Source of the DNA: Clostridiaceae bacterium
GTDB lineage: Bacteria; Bacillota; Clostridia; Oscillospirales; Butyricicoccaceae
Direction of reading: 5' to 3'
NCBI GenBank assembly: GCA_009911355.1
Contig: QXXE01000002.1
Location: 85,004 to 149,003, forward strand
DNA: 64,000 bases
The notes below the pieces were generated by a model. That model was not told the origin of the DNA, searched no databases, and worked only from the letters and a program-made list of their open reading frames with translations. Below are positions 55,604 to 64,000 of the stretch, piece by piece (position 1 is the stretch's first letter; each line of letters opens with the position of its first letter). The position numbers and the translations under genes were made by a program.

Positions 55604-56086
55604 ATGGGAATGATCGGCTATTTTTACCGCGCGGACGCAGCAGAGGTCGAACGCCTCCGCGCAGACACTGCGCCACTGTGGGAGGACGCTGCCGACGGCA
55701 AGCTCCTCGACGTGGACAAAAGCTGGCACGTCATCCATTACGTGCTGACCGGCTCCGCATGGGAAACCTGCCCGGACGACCCGCTGAGCCAGCTGGTGCT
55801 GGGCGGGGAGGCGCTGAGCGAGGAGGACCTCGGCTACGGCCCCGCACGGGTGCTGGACGCGGTGACCGTCCGGCAGATCGCAGACGCGCTCAAAAGCTGG
55901 GACCAGCCCCACTTCCGCGCCAGCTTCGACATGAAAGCCATGCTGGAAGACAACATCTACCCCCTCATGGACGACGAGGACGAAGAAACGCTTTTTGACT
56001 ACACCTGGCACTATTTCGAGCTGCTGAAAACGTTCCTCCATAACGCCGCAGAACGCGGCGACTGCATCCTCTCTTACGTCCTCTGA
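55604..56086 (+). CDS. DUF1877 (YfbM-like) protein
   Basis: 160 residues. The family pattern is DKSWHVIHYVLTG near residue 43, with LGGEALSEEDLGYGPARVL and FDYTWHYFELLKTFLHNA. Function unknown in the family. GGAGGG lies 8 bases before ATG 55604; an ATG 15 bases earlier lies inside that site. It sits between uxuA and uxaC, an unexpected place for a protein of this family. Confidence 0.87.
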   Translation: MGMIGYFYRADAAEVERLRADTAPLWEDAADGKLLDVDKSWHVIHYVLTGSAWETCPDDPLSQLVLGGEALSEEDLGYGPARVLDAVTVRQIADALKSWDQPHFRASFDMKAMLEDNIYPLMDDEDEETLFDYTWHYFELLKTFLHNAAERGDCILSYVL

Positions 56087-56115
56087 AAACCCAACCACCG
56101 AAATTGTACGATACC

Positions 56116-56153
56116 GGAAGGAGTGTGAAGGGCGCAAGCGCCCGAACCAAATG
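56116..56153 (+). promoter_or_regulatory. Ribosome site and small hairpin before uxaC
   Basis: GGAAGGAG (56116-56123) is 27 bases before ATG 56151, with the stem-loop GGGCG-CAAG-CGCCC (56130-56143) between. Folding shortens the gap to 13 bases. Confidence 0.45.
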
Positions 56154-57584
56154 AAACAATTCATGGACAAGGATTTCCTGCTGGAAACCGAAACCGCAAA
56201 GCACCTCTACCACGACTACGCCGCCGCAATGCCGCTGGTCGACTACCACTGCCACATCTCCCCCAAGGAAATTTACGAAAACCGCCGTTTTGACGATCTC
56301 GCGCAGGTCTGGCTGGGCGGCCGGAACCCCGACGGTAGCTACTTCGGCGACCACTACAAATGGCGCGTCATGCGCTCGAACGGCACCCCCGAAGACTATA
56401 TCACCGGCAGCAAATCGGGCTATGAACGCTTCGAGAAATTTGTAGAAGCGCTGGAAATGGCGATCGGCAACCCGATGTACCACTGGTGCAACCTCGAGCT
56501 GCACAAATACTTCGGCATCGAAGGCCACCTGAACACCGGCAACTGCAAGGAAATCTGGGACAAATGCAACGACAAGCTGCAAAACGACCCGTCGATGACC
56601 GTGCGCGGGCTGATCGAGCAGTCGAACGTCGCATTTGTCGGCACGACCGACGACCCGGTCGATTCCCTCGAATGGCACGAAAAGATTGCGGCAGACGACA
56701 CCATCCAGGTCAAGGTCTGCCCCTCCTTCCGCCCCGACAAGGCGATCAACATCAATAAGCCCGGCTTTGCCGAATATATGGCGGAATTGGCGAAATCGGC
56801 CGGCAAGGCAAGCCTTGACACCCTTGACGACGTGCGCGCCGCGCTCGTGCAGCGGCTGGAGTTCTTCGCGAAGGTAGGCTGCCGCGCATCCGACCACGGC
56901 CTTGACTATATCCCCTTCCGCCCGGTCAGCGACGAGGCCGCGAACGCAGCATACCAAAAAGCGATGGCAGGCGGCTCGCTCACCATCGAGGAGGCCGAGG
57001 GCTACCAGACAGCAATCCTGCTGTGCCTGGGCAAAGCGTACCACCGGCTGGGCATCGTGATGCAGCTGCACTATTCCTGCCTGCGCAATGTCAACGAAAC
57101 GATGTACGCAAAGCTTGGCCCCGACACCGGCTTTGACATGATCGCCTCGAACGACTGCGCGGGCGCGATCGCGGGCTTCCTGAGCGCGCTGAACAGCACC
57201 GGCGAATGCCCAAAAACCATCCTGTATTCGCTCAACCCGATCGACAATGAGCAGATCGGCACCATCCTCGGCTGCTTCCAGTCGGACGAGGTGCCGGGCA
57301 AGATCCAGCACGGCTCGGCATGGTGGTTCAACGACACCAAGAGCGGCATGGAAGCGCAGATGAAGTCGCTTGCGAACCTCGGGCTGCTCGGCAACTTTGT
57401 CGGGATGCTGACCGACTCGCGCTCCTTCCTGTCCTACACCCGCCACGACTATTTCCGCCGCATCATGTGCAACCTGATCGGCACGTGGGTCGAGAACGGC
57501 GAATACCCGAACGACGAAAAGGCGCTCGAAAAGATCGTCAAGGGCATTTGCTATCAAAACGCCGCCCGGTACTTCGGTATCTGA
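56151..57584 (+). CDS. uxaC: Glucuronate (uronate) isomerase
   Basis: 477 residues, amidohydrolase-fold uronate isomerase; glucuronate to fructuronate and galacturonate to tagaturonate. The metal motif is DYHCHISPKEI (HxH), with FDDLAQVWLGG; later KVCPSFRPDKAININ, HYSCLRN and SYTRHDYFRR are typical. It is the first step for both uronates. In-frame ATG 56163 is an alternative start. Confidence 0.96.
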   Translation: MKQFMDKDFLLETETAKHLYHDYAAAMPLVDYHCHISPKEIYENRRFDDLAQVWLGGRNPDGSYFGDHYKWRVMRSNGTPEDYITGSKSGYERFEKFVEALEMAIGNPMYHWCNLELHKYFGIEGHLNTGNCKEIWDKCNDKLQNDPSMTVRGLIEQSNVAFVGTTDDPVDSLEWHEKIAADDTIQVKVCPSFRPDKAININKPGFAEYMAELAKSAGKASLDTLDDVRAALVQRLEFFAKVGCRASDHGLDYIPFRPVSDEAANAAYQKAMAGGSLTIEEAEGYQTAILLCLGKAYHRLGIVMQLHYSCLRNVNETMYAKLGPDTGFDMIASNDCAGAIAGFLSALNSTGECPKTILYSLNPIDNEQIGTILGCFQSDEVPGKIQHGSAWWFNDTKSGMEAQMKSLANLGLLGNFVGMLTDSRSFLSYTRHDYFRRIMCNLIGTWVENGEYPNDEKALEKIVKGICYQNAARYFGI

Positions 57585-57660
57585 GCGGGCGACCCGCCTC
57601 TCCCGCGCGGCCTGCGGGCTGGGCGGGAGAGGCAAACATAGACATTTTCTATCAGCCGAA

Positions 57661-57737
57661 GGCAAACGGCCGAGGGGCCGGGGGAACCTCCTTCTCCTAT
57701 CACTTCCTGCCCCGCCCCCTCGCGAGGGCCGTTTGCC
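57661..57737 (+). promoter_or_regulatory. Long imperfect hairpin before the MFS gene
   Basis: GGCAAACGGCC (57661-57671) pairs with GGCCGTTTGCC (57727-57737), and inside it GAGGGGCCGGGG pairs with CCCCGCCCCCTC. The loop holds CCTCC, able to pair with the GGAGG of the next gene. Preceded by a GCCTCTCCCGC/GCGGGAGAGGC stem after uxaC. Confidence 0.6.
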
Positions 57738-57764
57738 CCGGGCTGTTTTTTGGAGGCAACCTGA

Positions 57765-58958
57765 TTGCAAAAAAGTCATCCAAGCGGCGAACAGCGCGAA
57801 CTTGCCCTGATGCGCGCCGTGCTGTTCACCTTTTTCGCCAGCGGCGCGGCGTCCCAGCCGCTCGGCTCCTTCATCCCGTACCTGCAGGCATCCTACGGTT
57901 TCAGCTACGACCTGTCCGGCGTGCTGCTGTCCTGCCAATCGATCGGCAACCTTGCGGCCGTGCTGCTGACTGGTATCCTGCCCGCCTACCTGGGGCGCAG
58001 GCGCAGCATCCTGGCCACATCGGTCTGGATGGCAGTGGGCTACCTGGTTTTCGCGTCGGGCATCGGCGCGCCAGCCGCGCTGATTGCGGCCTGCCTGATG
58101 ACCGGCATCGCGCGGGGCGGCAACTCCAATTTCGCAAACACCATGATGAGCACCCTGACCGAGCCGCGCGCAACGCGGGGCTATAACCTCTCGCACGGCT
58201 GCTTTGCGGTCGGGGCGCTGCTCTCGCCGCTGCTGATGGTTTTCTGTACTTCCCGCTGGCCGGCGCTGGGCTGGCGCATCACCGCGTGCGTGCTGCTGGC
58301 GCTGGTGGTGGTGCAGGTCGCCGTATACGCCCGGATGGGGCTGCCGCCCGAAACGCACAAAAAACGCGGGCTGGGCGGCGTTGACCACAGCTTTTTCCGG
58401 GACAAGCGGTTCTGGCTGGGCGGCGCGATGCTGTTTTGCTACATTTCTTCCGAATACGCGATTATGGGCTGGCTTGTGACCTATTTCACGGACACGGGCG
58501 TGCTCAGCCTGGGCCAGTCGCAGATGATGAGCAGCCTTTTGTGGCTGGTGATCTTCTGCGGGCGCATGTTCGGCGCGGCGATGTCGGGGCGCATCCCGGT
58601 GCGCAGGCTGCTGCTGGTGGACGGCGTGGGCTTTTTCGCGTGCTTCCTCGTGGTCTTTACAAGCCGCACGCCGGGCATGGTGATTGCGGGCATTATCGGT
58701 GTGGGCCTGTTCATGGCGACGATCTACACCTCGGCGTTTTCGCTGGGGAGCGCGGCTATCCGCGGCAACGATTTCGGCTCGGCGGCGATGAATTTCACAG
58801 GCAGCATCGGCGGGGTCATCACCCCGGCGCTGGTTGGGTTTATCGCGGGGCGCTTCGGCATCCAAGCGGGGATGGGGCTTGTCGTCCTCCTGACTGGGCT
58901 GCTGCTTGCGTCCATCCTCCTCTCCGTCTGGGCGACGCGGGACGCTTCCGCCTGCTAG
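57765..58958 (+). CDS. MFS transporter in the hexuronate locus
   Basis: 397 residues with twelve spans. The family loop GRRRSILA lies between spans 2 and 3, and FCGRMFGAAMSGRIPVRRL in the second half. Start is TTG at 57765, with TTTTGGAGG 8 bases upstream; the ATG at 57810 is a weaker choice. Substrate is unknown; by position it may carry a uronate, aldonate or an oligomer, adding a second route besides the TRAP system. Confidence 0.88.
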   Translation: MQKSHPSGEQRELALMRAVLFTFFASGAASQPLGSFIPYLQASYGFSYDLSGVLLSCQSIGNLAAVLLTGILPAYLGRRRSILATSVWMAVGYLVFASGIGAPAALIAACLMTGIARGGNSNFANTMMSTLTEPRATRGYNLSHGCFAVGALLSPLLMVFCTSRWPALGWRITACVLLALVVVQVAVYARMGLPPETHKKRGLGGVDHSFFRDKRFWLGGAMLFCYISSEYAIMGWLVTYFTDTGVLSLGQSQMMSSLLWLVIFCGRMFGAAMSGRIPVRRLLLVDGVGFFACFLVVFTSRTPGMVIAGIIGVGLFMATIYTSAFSLGSAAIRGNDFGSAAMNFTGSIGGVITPALVGFIAGRFGIQAGMGLVVLLTGLLLASILLSVWATRDASAC

Positions 58959-58959
58959 T

Positions 58960-59055
58960 CGGCAGGGCTCTGCCCTGCACCCGCGCCTGCGCGGCGGGCG
59001 CCAAAGGGACTCGTCCCTTTGGAATCCCTTTCTCGCCTGCGGGCGGGACGGGGGA
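58960..59055. repeat. GC-rich modular repeat
   Basis: GTCGGCAGGGCTCTGCCCTG, GCGCCTGCGCGGCGGGC, the palindrome CCAAAGGGACTCGTCCCTTTGG and GCCTGCGGGCGGGACGGG, directly after the MFS gene. Confidence 0.78.
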
Positions 59056-59137
59056 GCGCGGATTGCTGCCGCTCTGGCAGAAACGTTACCGCCGTATCTA
59101 TTTGACGTTTTATTATTTTTTTAAGGGGAAATCAGCT

Positions 59138-60628
59138 ATGGAAAAGTTATCCTATAAGGTTTTGAAAGACCTGAATTATGACGGTTATCTGCTCGAATCC
59201 GCGCCGGAGCGCGTACTCCAGTTCGGCGAGGGCAATTTCCTGCGCGCGTTCGTGAACTACTGGTTCGATATGGCAAACGAAACGGTTGGCTGGAACGGCA
59301 AATGCGTTCTGGTGCAGCCCATCGCCCCCGGGCTCGCCAAGCTAATCAACGAGCAGGACGGCCTGTATACCCTCTACCTGCGCGGGCGCGAAAATGGCGA
59401 AAAAGTTGACCGCAAGCGCGTGATCTCCTCGGTCAGCCGCTGCCTGAACCCCTACGAGCAGGCCGGCTACGACGCGATGATGGCGGTTGCGGTATCTGAC
59501 GACCTGGAATACGTCGTTTCCAACACCACCGAAGCGGGCATCGTTTACGACCCGTCCTGCCAGAAGGACGACTGCCCGCCGTCTTCCTTCCCGGCCAAGC
59601 TGACCCAGGTGCTCTACAAGCGCTGGCAGGCCGGTAAAAACGGCCTTGTCATCCTGTCCTGCGAGCTGATTGACAACAACGGCAAGGAGCTCCAGAAGTG
59701 CGTGAACCAGTACGTCGACCAGTGGGGGCTGGAGCCCGCGTTTACCGAATGGCTGGGCACCTGCACCTTCTGCTCTACGCTGGTTGACCGCATCGTCCCT
59801 GGGCGCATCCGCGACCCTGAAGAGGTTGCCCGCATTGAGGCTGAAAACGGCTATCATGACGAGCTGATCGACGTGGGCGAGGTCTTTGGCGTCTGGAACA
59901 TCGAGGGCCCGGAATGGCTCGAGCAGAAGCTGCCCTTCAAGGCGGCGGGCCTCAACTGCCCGGTCGTGCCCGATGTAACCCCGTACAAAAAACGCAAGGT
60001 GCGCATCCTGAACGGCGCGCATACCGGCTTTGTGCTCGGCGCGTACCTCGCGGGTTTCGATATCGTCCGCGACTGTATGCAGGATGATACCGTGCGCGGC
60101 TTTATGAACAAGATGCTGAGTGAAGAGGTCATCCCGACCCTGCCGCTTGACCGCGCCGACCTCGACGCGTTCGCCGCTGCGGTGCAGGACCGCTTCAACA
60201 ACCCCTTTGTCAACCACGAGCTTTTGAGCATTTCGCTCAACTCGACCTCGAAATGGCGCGCCCGCAATCTGCCCAGCCTGCTGGAATATACCGAAAAGTC
60301 CGGCGCGCTGCCCGCCTGCCTGGCCATGAGCTTTGCGTGCTATCTCGCGTTCTTCTCAAACGGGATCCAGGAGCTGAACGACAAGGGCCTTGTCTGCCGC
60401 CGCCCGAAGGGCAACGACTATGTTGTCAGCGACGACCGCTGGGTGTTGGAATTCTACGCGGCGCATCAGGACGATTCCCCGGAAAGCCTCGCCCACGCCG
60501 TCATGACCAACGAGCAGATGTGGGGCCAGGATTTAACCCGGATCGCGGGCTTTGAGGACGCGGTCGTGAAGGGCCTGCACATGATTCGCGAGCAGGGCGC
60601 AAAGGCTGCGATGCAGTCCTGCCTGTAA
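59138..60628 (+). CDS. uxaB: Tagaturonate reductase (altronate oxidoreductase)
   Basis: 496 residues, long-chain mannitol dehydrogenase family. NAD-binding region RVLQFGEGNFLRAFVNYWF, middle STLVDRIVPGRI, catalytic KVRILNGAHTGFVLG. It reduces tagaturonate to altronate. AAGGGGAA lies 7 bases before ATG 59138. UxaB rather than UxuB is chosen for the length, the GEGNFLR motif and close linkage to uxaA, 15 bases downstream. Confidence 0.92.
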   Translation: MEKLSYKVLKDLNYDGYLLESAPERVLQFGEGNFLRAFVNYWFDMANETVGWNGKCVLVQPIAPGLAKLINEQDGLYTLYLRGRENGEKVDRKRVISSVSRCLNPYEQAGYDAMMAVAVSDDLEYVVSNTTEAGIVYDPSCQKDDCPPSSFPAKLTQVLYKRWQAGKNGLVILSCELIDNNGKELQKCVNQYVDQWGLEPAFTEWLGTCTFCSTLVDRIVPGRIRDPEEVARIEAENGYHDELIDVGEVFGVWNIEGPEWLEQKLPFKAAGLNCPVVPDVTPYKKRKVRILNGAHTGFVLGAYLAGFDIVRDCMQDDTVRGFMNKMLSEEVIPTLPLDRADLDAFAAAVQDRFNNPFVNHELLSISLNSTSKWRARNLPSLLEYTEKSGALPACLAMSFACYLAFFSNGIQELNDKGLVCRRPKGNDYVVSDDRWVLEFYAAHQDDSPESLAHAVMTNEQMWGQDLTRIAGFEDAVVKGLHMIREQGAKAAMQSCL

Positions 60629-60643
60629 AGGGAGGTTTTCGGA

Positions 60644-62125
60644 ATGATGAAGCTGATCCATATCCATCCGGACGACAACGTCGCGGTAGCGCTCTCCGAT
60701 ATCCGGCGCAGCGAATCGGTGACGGCGGACGGCGTGACCGTCATGTCGGCTGACGATATCCAGCGCGGGCACAAGATCGCGCTGCGGGAGATCCCCGAGG
60801 GCGGGAAGATCATCAAATACGGCTACCCGATCGGGCACGCCAGCCGCAGCATCAAGGCGGGCGAGTGGGTGCATGTCCACAATGTAAAGACCGATCTTTC
60901 CGAGGAAAGCGACTATCGGTACGTCCCGAATTTCAAGCCGCTCCAGCCGCTCGAGCCCGCCCAGTTCCAGGGCTACCGCCGCGCCGACGGGCGCGCGGCA
61001 ATCCGCAACGAGCTGTGGGTGATCCCGACGGTCGGCTGCGTCAACTCGGTTGCGCAGCGGCTGGTGCGCGAGAACCAGCACCTTGTGACCGGCTCGGTCG
61101 AGGGGCTTTATACCTTCCCGCACCCGTTCGGGTGCAGCCAGATGGGCGACGACCACGCCCAGACGCGCAGGCTTCTTGCGGCGCTTGCCCGCCATCCGAA
61201 CGCGGGCGGCGTGCTGGTCCTGGGCCTGGGCTGCGAAAACCTGACGATGGAGCAGTTTAAGGAGGAGCTCGGCGAATGGGACGATCAGCGCGTGAAGTTC
61301 CTTATCTGCCAGGACGTCGCCGACGAGCATGAGGCGGGTTCCGCGCTGCTTCAGCAGCTTGCCGAATACGCCGGGCAGTTCCGCCGCGAAGCCATCCCGG
61401 CAAGCGAGCTGGTCGTCGGCATGAAGTGCGGCGGTTCGGACGGGCTTTCGGGCATCACCGCGAACCCCACCGTCGGACGCTTCTCCGACCTGCTGACCTC
61501 AATGGGGGGCTCGACCATCCTGACCGAAGTGCCGGAGATGTTCGGCGCGGAGGGCATCCTGATGGAGCGTTGCCAGGACGAGGCCGTATTCCAGAAGGCC
61601 GCCGATATGATCAACGGCTTCAAGCACTATTTCGCGAGCCACGGGCAGGTGGTGTACGAGAACCCGAGCCCCGGCAACAAGGCGGGCGGCATTACGACAC
61701 TGGAAGACAAGTCGTGCGGCTGCGTGCAGAAGGGCGGCAGCGCCCCGGTGGTCGACGTGCTGCCCTACGGCGGGCAGGTCAAAACGAAGGGGCTGAATAT
61801 GCTGTCCGGCCCGGGCAACGACCTGGTATCGGCGACCGCGCTGACGGCGGCGGGCGCGCACCTGATCCTGTTCACGACCGGGCGCGGCACACCGTTCGGG
61901 GCCCCCGCGCCGACCGTGAAGATTTCGACCAACACGGCGCTTTATGAGAAAAAGCGCGGCTGGATTGATTTCAATGCAGGCACCGTTGCCGAGGGCGAAC
62001 CGCTGGACGCGGCGGGGCGGCGGCTGCTGGACCACGTGCTGCACGTTGCGGGCGGCGAGCGCACCTGCACCGAGCGGCATGGCTTCCGTGAAATTTCGAT
62101 TTTCAAGGACGGCGTAGTCCTCTGA
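60644..62125 (+). CDS. uxaA: Altronate dehydratase
   Basis: 493 residues. N-terminal SAF-like part (IHIHPDDNVAVALSDI, GHKIALREIPEGGKIIKYG), then the iron-dependent dehydratase part with HPFGCSQMGDD, LGLGCEN and MKCGGSDGLSGITANP, whose cysteines bind metal. It converts altronate to 2-keto-3-deoxygluconate. GGGAGG lies 8 bases before ATG 60644. It is tightly linked to uxaB. Confidence 0.96.
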   Translation: MMKLIHIHPDDNVAVALSDIRRSESVTADGVTVMSADDIQRGHKIALREIPEGGKIIKYGYPIGHASRSIKAGEWVHVHNVKTDLSEESDYRYVPNFKPLQPLEPAQFQGYRRADGRAAIRNELWVIPTVGCVNSVAQRLVRENQHLVTGSVEGLYTFPHPFGCSQMGDDHAQTRRLLAALARHPNAGGVLVLGLGCENLTMEQFKEELGEWDDQRVKFLICQDVADEHEAGSALLQQLAEYAGQFRREAIPASELVVGMKCGGSDGLSGITANPTVGRFSDLLTSMGGSTILTEVPEMFGAEGILMERCQDEAVFQKAADMINGFKHYFASHGQVVYENPSPGNKAGGITTLEDKSCGCVQKGGSAPVVDVLPYGGQVKTKGLNMLSGPGNDLVSATALTAAGAHLILFTTGRGTPFGAPAPTVKISTNTALYEKKRGWIDFNAGTVAEGEPLDAAGRRLLDHVLHVAGGERTCTERHGFREISIFKDGVVL

Positions 62126-62288
62126 CCCGATCACAGGGCATAAACCCGGAGCGGAAAGGTTAAAAATCCGCCCCACGACACAAGCTATACCCGCGCTCAA
62201 AAAAATTTGCCGTCCCGCCCGCCGCCTGCGGGTGGCGCGGCAAGATGGCAGCGCGTATAACGACAAAATACACAGGAGGAGCACAACA

Positions 62289-63902
62289 ATGTTGGAACTC
62301 AGCTATCAGGGGCTGGCCGATCGGGCCGGCTGGGAAGCGGCGAACGTCCGCCTCCCCAAATTTGACTGGAAGGAAATGGCCGCAGAAACCGAAAAAGCGC
62401 CGGTTTGGGTGCATTTCGGTGCAGGGAATATTTTCCGCGGGTTTATCGCCGCGCTCCAGCAGCGGCTGCTGGATGAAGGGCTTGCAAAGAGCGGCATCAT
62501 CGCCGCCGAGACCTTTGACTATGATATTATCGACAAGATTTACACGCCGCACGACAGCATGACCCTGATGGTCAGCTTGAAGCCGGACGGCAGCACCGAC
62601 AAGGAAGTGATCGCGTCGATCGCGAAGGGCGTGAAGGCCAACACCGCAGACGCGGCGCAGTGGGCGCAGCTGGTTGCGGCCTTTGAGAGCCCGTCGCTGC
62701 AAATGGCGAGCTTCACCATCACGGAAAAGGGCTACGCGCTCTACACGCCGTCCGGCGACCTGCTGCCGGTGGTTGCCGAGGACATGAAGTCGAGCCCGGA
62801 CAAGGCGCGCCATGCGATGAGCGTTGTTGCGGCGCTGCTGCTCAAGCGTTTCGAGGCGGGCGCCGCGCCGGTTGCGGTGGTGAGCATGGACAATTGCAGC
62901 CACAACGGCGAAAAGCTGCGCGCGAGCGTCCTTGCAGTCGCGCACGCCTGGAAGGAAAACGGCATTGTCGGCGGCGATTTCCTCGCGTATATTGAGGATG
63001 AAAAGCGGGTTGCGTTCCCGTGGAGCATGATTGACAAGATCACGCCGCGCCCGGCGGAGGCTATCGAAAAGCAGCTGGGCGAGCTTGGCATTGGCAGCAT
63101 GGCCCCGGTTGTAACCAGCAAGAACACGTTTATTGCGCCGTTTGTCAACGCGGAGGTCCCGCAGTATCTTGTTGTCGAGGACACTTTCCCGAACGGCCGC
63201 CCGCCGCTGGAAAAAGCGGGTGTTTACTTTGGTGACCGCACAACGGTCAACCAGTCGGAAACGATGAAGGTCACGACCTGCTTAAACCCGCTGCATACCG
63301 CGATGAGCGTATACGGCTGCATGCTGGGCTACACGCGCATCTGGAAGGAGATGGAGGACGAGGACATTGTAGCGCTGATCAAGCGTCTTGGCTATCAGGA
63401 GGGCTTACCGGTTGTTGTCGACCCGAAAATCCTCTCCCCGAAGGCGTTCATCGATGAGGTTGTCGGGCAGCGGTTCCCGAACCCGTTCATGCCGGACGCG
63501 CCGCAGCGCATAGCAACGGACACGTCCCAAAAGGTGGGCATCCGTTTTGGCGAAACGATCAAGAGTTATTTGAAGACGGGGCGTGATATAAACACGCTGG
63601 TGAGCATCCCGCTTGCGCTGGCGGGCTGGCTGCGCTACCTGCTCGGGGTTGATGATAATCTGGAGCCGATGGAAGTTTCGAGCGACCCGCTCAAGGACGA
63701 ATTGCAGGGCAAGCTTGCGGGCGTCAAGGCGGGCGACCCCACGACCTATCATGGGGAACTCAGGGAAATCCTGTCGAACGCCTCTATTTTCGGCACTGAC
63801 CTTGTTGCTGCGGGGCTTGCGGACAAGATCGAGCAGATGTTCGTCGAGGAACTCGCAGGCCCGGGTGCAGTCCGCGCGACGCTGCACAAGCACCTCAGCT
63901 AA
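62289..63902 (+). CDS. uxuB: Fructuronate reductase (mannonate oxidoreductase)
   Basis: 537 residues, mannitol dehydrogenase family. NAD-binding VHFGAGNIFRGFIAALQQ, SMDNCSHNGEKL, KNTFIAPFVNAEVPQYLVVED and catalytic KVTTCLNPLHTAMSVYG. It reduces fructuronate to mannonate for UxuA. GGAGGAG lies 6 bases before ATG 62289. It is the last gene of the locus in the window. Confidence 0.92.
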   Translation: MLELSYQGLADRAGWEAANVRLPKFDWKEMAAETEKAPVWVHFGAGNIFRGFIAALQQRLLDEGLAKSGIIAAETFDYDIIDKIYTPHDSMTLMVSLKPDGSTDKEVIASIAKGVKANTADAAQWAQLVAAFESPSLQMASFTITEKGYALYTPSGDLLPVVAEDMKSSPDKARHAMSVVAALLLKRFEAGAAPVAVVSMDNCSHNGEKLRASVLAVAHAWKENGIVGGDFLAYIEDEKRVAFPWSMIDKITPRPAEAIEKQLGELGIGSMAPVVTSKNTFIAPFVNAEVPQYLVVEDTFPNGRPPLEKAGVYFGDRTTVNQSETMKVTTCLNPLHTAMSVYGCMLGYTRIWKEMEDEDIVALIKRLGYQEGLPVVVDPKILSPKAFIDEVVGQRFPNPFMPDAPQRIATDTSQKVGIRFGETIKSYLKTGRDINTLVSIPLALAGWLRYLLGVDDNLEPMEVSSDPLKDELQGKLAGVKAGDPTTYHGELREILSNASIFGTDLVAAGLADKIEQMFVEELAGPGAVRATLHKHLS

Positions 63903-63924
63903 CCCCCGCCGCGCAGCTCTGTCC

Positions 63925-64000
63925 CTACGCGGCGGGCGGCGGGGCTCCGCCCCTGCACCCCGCGCCTGCGCGGCGGGCGGCGGGGCTCCGCCCCTGCACC
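63925..64000. repeat. GC-rich tandem repeat at the window end
   Basis: Two copies of GGCGGGCGGCGGGGCTCC.GCCCCTGCACC about 43 bases apart, running off the window; close to the block at 24655-24685. Confidence 0.8.

Noticed and set aside
55965..58865. A 966-residue open frame on the minus strand across uxaC and the MFS gene
   Set aside because: Antisense to two well-supported genes, no recognisable protein motif.

Overview
The window reads as chromosomal DNA from a GC-rich (visibly about 60% G+C) Gram-positive gut-type Clostridia, most likely an Oscillospirales/Ruminococcaceae relative. Evidence: strong AAGGAGG ribosome sites, consensus sigma-A promoters, lipoproteins of the 'LxACGGG' type, S-layer-homology (SLH) and dockerin domains, a YmfF/YmfH-type protease pair, and uronate breakdown through a TRAP transporter. 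This placement is inference. No rRNA, tRNA, CRISPR array, phage module or transposase gene was seen.

Layout. 1-9 kb: citrate synthase, patatin-like lipase, glutamate dehydrogenase, phosphoglucomutase, a LacI regulator and membrane proteins. 9-13 kb: a lipoprotein D-Ala-D-Ala peptidase, a small lipoprotein, a 39-bp tandem repeat and a membrane protein. 12.9-14.5 kb: a phosphoglycerate mutase whose segments are circularly permuted and which also carries a frameshift. 14.7-18.1 kb: three tandem HAD hydrolases, a 160-bp palindromic element and a ComEC-like metallo-beta-lactamase protein. 18.5-24.4 kb: an ABC importer of the Fe3+/AfuABC type behind a perfect consensus promoter and LacI-type palindromes. 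25-35 kb: UDP-ManNAc dehydrogenase, a PerR/Fur regulator, an HD hydrolase, a MATE exporter, a DUF1624 protein, two M16 proteases overlapping lgt, folD and a proline-rich repeat protein. 36-42.4 kb: a two-gene operon coding for a very large M60-like metallopeptidase with a dockerin and an SLH protein with a cohesin-like domain; the signal peptide of the protease is interrupted at a run of eight G. 42.7-49.7 kb: an AraC/GyrI-like regulator, a second citrate synthase, a frameshifted PepSY protein, a sensor-kinase-like protein, GAPDH and a PilZ protein. 49.9-63.9 kb: a hexuronate locus.

The hexuronate locus holds a GntR/FadR regulator, a TRAP transporter (DctPQM), UxuA, a DUF1877 protein, UxaC, an MFS transporter, UxaB, UxaA and UxuB. 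Together they take up glucuronate and galacturonate and convert both to 2-keto-3-deoxygluconate. The kinase and aldolase for the last steps are not in the window. A promoter overlapped by a perfect palindrome precedes dctP and is the likely operator.

GC-rich modular repeats lie in most of the longer intergenic gaps, and two 160-bp elements (17.1 and 54.3 kb) look like copies of one miniature inverted-repeat family. Three genes carry single frameshifts, so base-level errors in the assembly must be excluded before biological meaning is given to them.
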